Source: Reticulitermes speratus (Eukaryota; Arthropoda; Insecta; Blattodea; Rhinotermitidae). From it: a DNA stretch of 64,000 bases. The notes under the pieces were generated by a model. That model was given only the letters and a program-made list of their open reading frames with translations. It ran no database searches and was not told where the DNA came from. A program made the translations under genes and the position numbers. The stretch spans positions 17,264,406-17,328,405 of the forward strand of contig JAJKFL010000004.1 of assembly GCA_021186555.1 (NCBI GenBank), in the 5' to 3' direction. Below, one piece after another: positions 55,340 to 64,000 of this stretch. Numbering within the stretch: the stretch's first letter is position 1; each line of letters begins with the position of its first letter.

Positions 55340-57240
55340 TTGTTTATAGTAATTGAAAATGTACACGTAATAGAAAACGAATAAAATAAAAAATTTGAAT
55401 TTATGTTAAAAATAAACAGTATTTACCCTGTGGTGAAACAAAGCTGATATGACAAGTTAGGATATCTCCGCATATAGTAACACTTTTGGTAGATTCTTTT
55501 TATTCTTCCCGTTGTTCGTGAATAATTTCCAGAAAACACAGACAGTCGAGTACGTTAACAAACACTGTAAGGTTCTTCCTTAATTTCGCAACAGATTTAC
55601 AGTCGATTATAATGGTATCTCAGAAACGTCAGGATATCTCAAACGGAAAGATTTAGCCTATCATAATCGATATCTCCTAGACGTCGAGGTATAGTAAAAG
55701 GGTAGATGCAAATTGATGATGCCCGATATTACGTTCTGACCGTTAACTGTTTCTTTGGCCTCATTTCGTAATTCATAGAGACCCCAGTCTACTACTATTA
55801 TGAAAACAATAACTGCGACATATTGTCATAATCTTACGTAGGTTTCCATGTACTGCGCCTGTTAGTTCTGTCCGATTTAACCAAAATCGGAACGTTTCGA
55901 AAAGTTTTCGTAAAAATCATAAATTTGAAATTTTACGAAAACATTTCCCGTGGAAGTCGCCCCGATATGGGCGGACTAACGTACAGATTGACGGAAATGA
56001 CGAGGAAAACAGTCGCTTTCCCATTTGCGAAAGCGCGTACAAAGGTATGGAACTACAACATACGAGTAAAATGTACATATCCAAAAAGTGTGGTTTTCCC
56101 ATGCTAACAACTGTTGCAGTAGTCTCGGCAGAACAACACTCATACTTCAACGTACGTTGAGATAGTTAATTAATCAATTTGGGAAGGCATATGTACATAA
56201 TAACATTGAAATAATTACATAACGTAAAAATCACAGAGAGCTCATCTCCACATCCGCTGCCGGTTTGCGGCTGCCAGTACTTCTTGGCTTTACAAGGTGT
56301 TGTACACTAATATTATTGTACAGGCTGTTCGTTAATTCGTTCTCAGATCTAGAAACATCAGTATTCAAGGATATATAGTTCTAAATCGGTTTAATTGAGG
56401 CGCTTAAAAAGGAAAATTATAGTAAATATCCATACGTACCGAAAACATTTCACCAAAAATTACTGCCATCTATTTTGCACAGGTACATCGTACGAACTTA
56501 CGAACCCATATTGTCTGAAAGTATATTTGGACTGATGAATTGCATTAACTTCCTGTCCTCCCTTAAAGGTAAACCACTAAGCTAATGAGATCACCACGCC
56601 ATCTGCGTTTATACATGTCTGTGTGTGCACACGTTTGTTTTCACCTTTTTCAATTCTTGATCCACTTGACCGAATTTCGCTGACTTGGTATGAACGTTAC
56701 GCCCCTGGCAGCCACCCCAAAGCCATTCTCTTCAGTTTCCTAAAACGAGTAATGCTAATGGGGTGGACGCACGAACTTGTGAGGCGGGACCGACTGTTAA
56801 ATGAAAGAGTCCGAATATTAAATGAAATAGTCATGAAATAATTCGTGGTACTAGATAATAGAAAAAAATGCAGCTTTTTAAGGTCGTACTCTTGCTGAAT
56901 GTAGTAGAAAATTCTCCTTAGCTTGTGGTTTGATGGCGTTAACTAACAAACCATTGGAGGCAGGTATATGAAATTGGCAAAAGACGCAGTACAAACATGT
57001 CTACACACTATGTATAAGACACTGTGTTAAGTCAAAACATAGCCCATAAACAAGTCGACGATGCGAAACTTTGAGGTTATCCGACCAATTTAAGGCAGAC
57101 AGAAGTTGCATTTTAGTCCTTCAGAAAACAAAACAGGCTATAAATATGTAACTCCATGGATCACAGGCCTCCTAGAGAAGACAGTCAAGAGTTTCCCTGA
57201 GTTCTATGGTACCGGAAAGTTCATATCCGTGTGCACAAAA
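55340..57240. other. No recognisable gene
   Basis: No supportable frame. The segment at 56640-56710 ('ttcaattcttgatccacttg', 'accgaatttcgctgacttgg') has the look of an insect interspersed repeat but has no partner in this window. Confidence 0.45.
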
Positions 57241-57244
57241 GCCT

Positions 57245-58270
57245 GAAAATTGTCCTTGTCATTCAGCAAGATCAATCAAATCCATGCCATCAACCTGAAA
57301 ATTCACTTTAATATTATCTTCCCTGTACGCCTAGGGTTTCCAAGTTTTCTATTTCTTTCAGTTTTCCCCACCAGAAACCTGCATGCATCTCTAATCTGCC
57401 GCATAAGTAACATACGCCCCGTCAATCTCATTCTTCTTATTTGATCACCCTGTAATATTTGATGAAGCTCGTAAGTATGCAGCCTTCTCCAGTCCACCGC
57501 TTCCTCCCCTCTCTTAGGCCCAAATATCTTGTACAGAGCCTATTCTAACGCCCTCAGCCTATGTGTTTCCCTTAATGGAAGAGATCATGTTTCACAACCA
57601 TATAAAACAGCAGGCACAATTACAGTTCCGTATAATTTAACCTTCGTACTCTCAGACAGCAAACGGCAAGAAAAAACATTTTGGACCGCAAGGTAGCAGG
57701 CATCCCTGACTTTAATCTGCTACTATTTTCTTCATTCATGTAATTTTGATTTTCCAGTGTCGTTCCCAAATAATATAAATATGCCACATTTCAAATAATT
57801 AGCTTTCTTTGTATTGTGACTTTGTTCTGCATTATGTTTACGGTCATGAACATAAACTTTTTTTATCAACATTCACTTCTAAATCAACCACCTTACAGGT
57901 GACTAATAAAACGTCTGTGTTTTTATCATATATTTTCACCCAATAAACTAATACCATTAGCAGAGGCCAAAAGGTGAAGTGCTCCATTCAATTTCAATAC
58001 CTCCTGATTTGCTTGGATTTTCCTAATGGCATATTCTAATGCAAAGTTGAACAGCAATAGCGATAAAGTATTTCCTTGTTTTGTAATCAGAGTAGGAAAT
58101 CTAACATACAGAGGTTTGCTTAAGCGGACATTATTACAGAATTCACTTCAATACATTTTTGTGATCCTACCTAATCGCAGGGGTATGCAGTACTCAATGA
58201 CAATAATGCACAGAACCTCTCTTCCAATTGTATCACAGGGTTTTGAAATCTATAAATAGCTGATATACGG
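57245..58270 (-). pseudogene. LINE family F reverse transcriptase, C-terminal half
   Basis: Longest family F copy here, minus strand. From high to low coordinate: 'KQGNTLSLLLFNFALEYAIR' (about 58020-58085, the GxPLLF-type motif), 'LKLNGALHLLASANGISLLG' where the catalytic YADD is replaced by SANG, 'RLKSGMPATLRSKMFF' (near 57700), 'STKVKLYGTVIVPAVLYGCE' (57590-57650), 'LRETHRLRALE', 'ALYKIFGPKR' and 'RRLHTYELHQILQGDQIRRM' near 57450, ending in 'GKTERNRKLGNPRRTGKIIL' at 57303-57360. Several stops and shifts. It is a 5'-truncated, dead copy of the family whose short 3' ends are scattered through the window. Confidence 0.88.
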
Positions 58271-58439
58271 TTCTACTGTACTCCCACTTGTCTCAATCAC
58301 AGCATTTTACGAATGCAGAACTTATGACCAGTAGTTTATTCGTTACGTTGAAAGTCACACTGATAAGCCCCAATAATTATTTCAACATACGGAGTTAAAC
58401 TTGACGGAAGGAAGTCGGATTAAAGTTTGTACATAGGTG

Positions 58440-58489
58440 ATAAGAAGGAGCGAAAAACAGATTACATTCTGTTTTTCGCTCCATCTTAT
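58440..58489. mobile_element. 50-bp palindromic MITE-like hairpin
   Basis: ATAAGAAGGAGCGAAAAACA and its inverted copy (one mismatch over 21 bp) around an 'attacatt' tip. ATAGGT lies on both sides (58433-58438, 58493-58498) and may be a short target duplication. No coding capacity. Confidence 0.7.
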
Positions 58490-58499
58490 AAATAGGTAA

Positions 58500-59300
58500 G
58501 ACTGACTCCATACACTTTTGTTCCAAATAGAATTAATATGTTCATAAGCTCAGAAGGTACGACACTAGCCCTGCTCGAATCAACCGTGCTGCAATTTGAT
58601 CAATACCTCGAGCTTTATATTTCAATAGCCATTTCAACTTCAAATTCACTGGCAATACCAAAAGAGCTAGAGAACTAGAACTTCGTGCTACAGAAAATAA
58701 CGTTTTCATAAGCGCTGCTTCGAACACGGTTTTTTGGGTGCGTTCGCGTCGACAGATATATGACGCCTGTTAAAATAACTCACAGTCTCTCGGCTCATTG
58801 CCCGCATACAGAAACGTAAGAAATCGAACACTGCTGAAGAGATCTTTCTGATGTTTGATGACGGCAAATGTTATGAGATACTGCAGAAGTGTTTCTAGTT
58901 TGGTTACAATCGTATAAACATAAGAAGCATTTCTGTTCTCATACCAAGCGTACATAGGCCTACTCAATATCCCATGCAAAAAATAAAAATCTTGATTGCG
59001 TTTAAACTGCAAACAATATTTCAGTTACAATGTTACTCTCATAAAATACAACTTTAAAGCTTCACTCTTTCTGTCGTTACACGCACAGTAAGTTTGCTCG
59101 TCTGTTCTAGCAACGGCGCAGAATCGAGTGTGATCCATTGCTAACATAAGGGAAAAATGGCAGTGCGTGTTGGATAACAGGTAGACAGATGTAACAAAAT
59201 GTAACAGTGTCCTGCTTGGCATCATCAAGTTCCCTTTTATAACATGTCGCCAAATGTCAGCATACATAAATTGAAAACTTAGCACAATAAAGGATTGAAT
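58500..59300. other. No recognisable feature
   Basis: No coding or repeat similarity recognised. Confidence 0.5.
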
Positions 59301-59308
59301 ATGCCAGA

Positions 59309-60476
59309 ATTGTCACGATACACATACATTGTCACGATACACACACAATTGTCACGATACACATACAACTGTCACGATACACATAAAATTGTCACGATTC
59401 ACATACAACTGTCACGATACACATACAATTGTCACGATACGCATACAACTGTCACGATACACATACAATTGTCACGATACGCATACAATTGTCATGATAC
59501 ACATACAATTGTCACGATACACATACAATTGTCACGATACACATACAACTGTCACGATACACATACAATTGTCATGATACACAAACAATTGTCACGATAC
59601 ACACACATTTGTCACGATACACATACAATTGTCACGATACACATACAATTGTCACGATACGCATACAACTGTCACGATACACATACAACTGTCACGATAC
59701 GCATACAATTGTCATGATACACATACAATTGTCACGATACACATACAATTGTCATGATACACACACAATTGTCACGATACACATACAATTGTCACGATAC
59801 ACACACAATTGTCACGATACACACACATGCACGATACACACAATTGTCACGATACACACACAATTGTCACGATACACATACAAATGCACGAACGCATACA
59901 TTGTCACGATACACATACACGTCACGATAGAACACAATTGTCACGATGCACACACAATTGTCACGATACACAGATAAATTGTCACGATACACACACAATG
60001 TCCGATACACATACAATTGTCACGATACACATCACAAATTGTCACGATACACATACAATTGTCACGATACACAACAATTGTCACGATACACACACAATTG
60101 TCACGAACACACACAATTGTCACGATACACATACAATTGTCACGATACACATACAACTGTCACGATACACATACATTTGTCACGATACACATACAACTGT
60201 CACGATAGACACACAATTGTCACGATGCACACACAATTGTCACGATACACAGATAATTGTCACGATACACACACAATTGTCACGATACACATACAATTGT
60301 CACGATACACATACAATTGTCACGATACACATACAATTGTCACGATACACATACAATTGTCACGATACACATACAATTGTCACGATACACACACAATTGT
60401 CACGATACACACACAATTGTCACGATACACATACAATTGTCACGATACACATACAATTGTCACGATACACATACAT
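59309..60476. repeat. 20-bp tandem array (minisatellite), about 58 units
   Basis: The unit is TTGTCACGATACACATACAA, with ACAATTGT as an 8-bp palindrome at each junction. Variants at fixed positions (CATACAA/CACACAA, CAATT/CAACT, ACGATAC/ACGATGC) occur in blocks. Units between about 59820 and 60120 carry many 1-4 bp indels, while both outer parts are regular. Because 20 bp shifts the frame each unit, all three plus frames stay open and give long Cys-His-Asp-Thr-rich pseudo-proteins. These are not genes. Confidence 0.97.
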
Positions 60477-60479
60477 TTC

Positions 60480-62540
60480 CCAACTTTTAAAATAAAACAT
60501 GTGCTGCTTCTGTCATCAAGAACATGAATCTTCTTCTAGAGATGAGCATGAAATATACAAAGTTCCGCGTTCTGTCAGCACAAACTAAAGCACATGAAAC
60601 GTAGTATTCCCTCAAGTCTAACTTGTGAGTTTGTCCAATACCACTTCACTTCACTTCGGATTCTAAACCATTTTCCAGTAGTACCAATACACCACAATAC
60701 AACAAATTTGTATCAATCCTTTCTGTATTTTTTGACCCAGAAGCTTTCATACTACGATCCGAATCCAACGAATGTTCGAATACATCAAAATATAATCGAC
60801 TCATCGTTCGATTTGCACACTATAATATATTAATATGTTTCATTTGATTCTATGGCTTCCATTTCGACCTTTCTGGAAATAGGATTGCTGTCAATATTGC
60901 AATAATAATTTAATCAATATTTTTTCAAGTTTTCAGTATGAGAACGCATGGAACGGACACTAGCTGCACAAAATTTACTCCCTTACAATAACTAATATCA
61001 TCAATTTCAGATCTATTCTCTCCCCCATAACGCAGTGCATTACTTACTTGTAACAACAGTCCTGTAACAATGGAGATATTCAACTGTCACTTGCAGGAGG
61101 TTAATGATGTATCACAGTTCCGGTTGTTTTCCTTGTGCAACAAAACACTCTCTTCGTGATTTATTCAAGATCCTGTTAGCATCGTGTTTACTATACTATG
61201 CTTATTCGATTTTTTTGCGTTTGTATTTATTGTATGTGTTTCGTGTTTAATATCGCATGAGAAAACGGAATGCATATGACTCCACTTATCCTCGTTCATC
61301 ACATCTGTATGCACTAACTGCTTTTTATTCGGACAGGCGAGCGAGTGGGAAGCTGAAGATGGGTATTTTGAGATCTGCGAAAAGATGAAATTCACAAGCG
61401 GATAATCTGGGTTATGATCCCGGTAACATGCATCAGAGCGTCGAACGTTACTGAGTGCGAGAGAAAAACTTGCTGGAGAGGATGTTACATTTCGTACTTG
61501 GATATCTATAGTTAAAATCGCGGCATGACGGCGGCTTTTGCGGTACTCACTCCTACATGCAAGTGTCGGGACAATATTCCAAATCAGGCCACGGCCGCTT
61601 CCACCTAAGCCCTCTATAATTCATTATTCACTTAATACCATATCATTTGATGCCATATAATGAACGGCTGAAAGAGTCGTTAAATCTAAAATAAAGAAAT
61701 AAGTACATAAATTAACATATTACTCAAGTCTATAAATTCGACGCGTGTTACTGAATCCCTTATAACAGGCCACTTACAATCTAGAAACAACAGGGTATCA
61801 AGAGACAAACACTAAAATGACGCAACAGTGTGATTTGTATAGATTCAACATCTACTTACATACTATGTGGACTTCTAGTACGATTCCGAAAAGGGTCTAA
61901 TATTTGCATGTTTTGTGAAACTTCGTTAGAAAATTATTATACTCAACATTATGTATATTAATACATTCGATAAATTCGCACCGAAATTTTCAAAGAGTTC
62001 CCGCAAGATTCGCCACGACCGTCTGTCCGTCTGCTTTTATGGTAACGTGTGATAAATGGAGGACCGGTAACTTAATTAGCATTTTAGAATGTTACTAACA
62101 TGTGCACGTGTCGAGTCACTCAAATCTTTAGTCGGAAAAAGTAATAAACAATTTAAATAAAGATCTCTAGAACTTTCTGCCCACATCTGAAGGGCAACAC
62201 GTGCGTAACTCGTCAAATATTTATCAGCCAATGTTTGAAACAAATATTTTAGGCAAACATGAAACAAACATCACATTCCCAATTCACGTTTGCACAATTT
62301 ACAGAAGTGACTCTATACTGCGTAAACACATAACCCAGAAATCGTCGGAATGGTTTTGATCATTTTCCATAATTGTGGTTTTCGTTGATCCACCCTATTC
62401 GTCTGATGTGGGAGAAACAAAACCGCAGCAGTGCCGGAAGGAAACTGTAAGTTCGAGTTATTTCATTCCTAACACGATCACGTTTTAATGTAAGATTATC
62501 CGAATTTAAAATATACCGTACAAAAAATTTAACACGCAAA
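60480..62540. other. No recognisable gene
   Basis: No supportable frame. The segment at 61905-62045, ending in 'cgaccgtctgtccgtctg', may be a family G-like repeat end, but the match is weak. Confidence 0.45.
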
Positions 62541-62544
62541 ACAC

Positions 62545-62760
62545 TTGGGATTTTCAACTGATCACAGCAAATCATTAATAAATTGTGTGACTTCAGGCTT
62601 CCGCCGCGATGTAGATGAGATCTGCGCTCTTCTGGGATATTACGCAGCGTTGACTGATAGTTCTGTACCGACGTTTCGGGACAACCTATCGGTCCCATCT
62701 TTAAGGGTTAAGAAGTCTTGGATTTCTTGACCCTTGGCGATTGCTCCATCAAGTTACCTG
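62545..62760 (+). repeat. Interspersed repeat family H, best copy
   Basis: Contains 'cttcaggcttccgccgcgat', 'cgctcttctgggatattacg', 'gtaccgacgtttcgggacaa' and 'ggttaagaagtc'. On the minus strand its 3' half reads CTTAAAGA-T-GGGAC...GTCCC-GAAACGTCGGT, a damaged version of the CTGAAGA hammerhead-like core with a good five-pair stem II. Other pieces are at 33420-33510 and 42000-42125. The plus frame it opens (62545-62730) is a known kind of repeat-derived pseudo-peptide rather than a gene. Confidence 0.7.
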
Positions 62761-62764
62761 ACGG

Positions 62765-64000
62765 TGGTTATGAAATGAATAGGTTTCCATGGTTCAGCAT
62801 TGTAAAGCGGGTTTCTTGTAGAAGCCTACGTAAATCTGTAACGATATTAAGAGCAATCTTGATTCAATTCTCGTGAAACAAGTGACAAAGGGGCAGAGAA
62901 TTCTCAACGAGAACAGACGGTACCATGGCTGAAACTATCTCCAGAATCCATGCCAGAGCCTAGCACTCAGAACATATTAAGAAAATATTCCGACATTGGA
63001 ATGAGACAAGTCAGTCGCTTCCGTGTTTCATTTTTACCTGGAGAAGGTCACTCATAAACTTGTTCGAAACATACAGCAATATTTCATTTCCTGTGGACAT
63101 TATGATTTTCCTGGAATACTCGTTGCATCATTATATTTTAACTATAAGTCTTATTCAAATGGCTGCATGGATAAAATTTTGCAACTTGCGCGGAAGTGGT
63201 GAAATCTTGACACATGCGGATTTGGAAACTGCGTACACAAAATTGTTCGAATTTAATGGGCTTTTTCAGACCATAATATGTAAATCCATAGACACAGATT
63301 ATCTTTGAATGCACACGCTTTTAGAAAACACAATCAGGGACAATTGTAACTAAGAAATTCAATAGTTTCTGTGACATTGGACAGAAATAATAAAACACTG
63401 ATTTGTTCTTACGTCTTAGATGAAATTTCAGTTTGATGTTATTTAATAAATGGACTGTGTCACGGGTTGAATTAAATGGTTAGAGCCCCTTTAATTGGCA
63501 GAGTCCGTATAAGAAAAATACAGGCCTACGCCTGCCTAACTGTTGTGTGATTATTTTTAGTATACAATAAATTTGCATTTTATGTTTGACTTACAAACGC
63601 AATAGGATAGTCTATCAAGAATGAAACAGTCGGGTTTTATGTAGTCGCTTTGTAAATGCAATAAAATGTGCTATATTTCAGGGGTATGGGTATTTATGTA
63701 AAGTTCTATGGTAACGAGAAATATAAAACCTGAATCCTGTACGTGCACAAACATATACAAAACACCAGTTTCTAAAATATCCTCTAAACATTCCATTCAC
63801 TTCATTTCAACACAATCAAGTCCAAACCTCATCACTGTCAACACGTATTAATATGTCCGTCTATTCATGAAGTATATTTTGCTGCATGTGCGTTCTGTTG
63901 ACATTTCATAGTTTCCAATATCAATATTTGGGTATAATGTGGATAAGGTCCGAATATTTTATAGTAAATTTGTTTGGTATGGCAATGTAAACGCAGCAAG
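62765..64000. other. No recognisable feature
   Basis: AT-rich to the window end, without coding or repeat similarity I recognise. Confidence 0.5.

Noticed and set aside
59309-60476. Possible CRISPR array
   Set aside because: Units are contiguous 20-mers without spacers, in a eukaryotic context with SINEs and LINEs.
59295-60527. Long plus frames (up to 228 residues) rich in Cys, His, Asp and Thr
   Set aside because: They are the 20-bp tandem array read in three frames; the repeat, not selection, keeps them open.

Overview
The window looks like AT-rich, repeat-laden intergenic or intronic DNA from an arthropod, most likely an insect. The evidence is tRNA-derived SINEs, several non-LTR retrotransposon families, Tc1/mariner and pogo transposons, and no bacterial-style gene packing. 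A cockroach or termite (Blattodea) is my best guess from the look of the LINE and SINE families, but that is inference with low confidence. I found no host protein-coding gene I can defend. Nearly every recognisable open frame is a decayed transposon gene.

Layout. 0-16 kb: SINE copies of three families (called A, B and C here), 3' fragments of one LINE family, an 18-bp tandem repeat and two inverted-repeat elements. 16.1-17.5 kb: a near-complete Tc1/mariner-type transposon (minus strand) with terminal inverted repeats and a DDE/D transposase broken by two small frameshifts. 20.8-23.1 kb: a degenerate non-LTR reverse transcriptase (minus strand) carrying three later insertions (a SINE B, a SINE D fragment and a 146-bp palindrome). 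28.2-28.6 kb: a compact inverted-dimer element with a hammerhead-ribozyme-like core in each arm. 31-36 kb: two MITE-like elements and LINE/SINE fragments. 37.5-41 kb: a nest in which a mariner transposase appears split around a pogo/Tigger transposase gene, itself interrupted by a SINE, with a 35-bp tandem array beside it. 43.1-46.4 kb: a long degenerate LINE (AP endonuclease plus reverse transcriptase). 50.7-51.4 kb: two more members of the hammerhead-bearing family. 57.2-58.3 kb: a LINE reverse transcriptase fragment. 59.3-60.5 kb: a 20-bp tandem array of about 58 units.

The most notable signal is the small family of inverted-dimer elements at 28.2, 50.7 and 51.3 kb. Two have candidate 12-13 bp target-site duplications and a tail on one side only. 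Each arm of these two encodes CTGATGA - hairpin - GAAA - short hairpin - NUH - stem, the layout of a type I hammerhead ribozyme. The stems change sequence between elements while keeping pairing. Hammerhead motifs are known in Penelope-like retroelements and animal retrozymes. No reverse transcriptase of that kind lies here, so the copies are non-autonomous. Related but weaker motifs recur across the window. All family names A-H are labels used only here; copy assignments were made by eye, so boundaries are approximate (often +/-10-30 bp).
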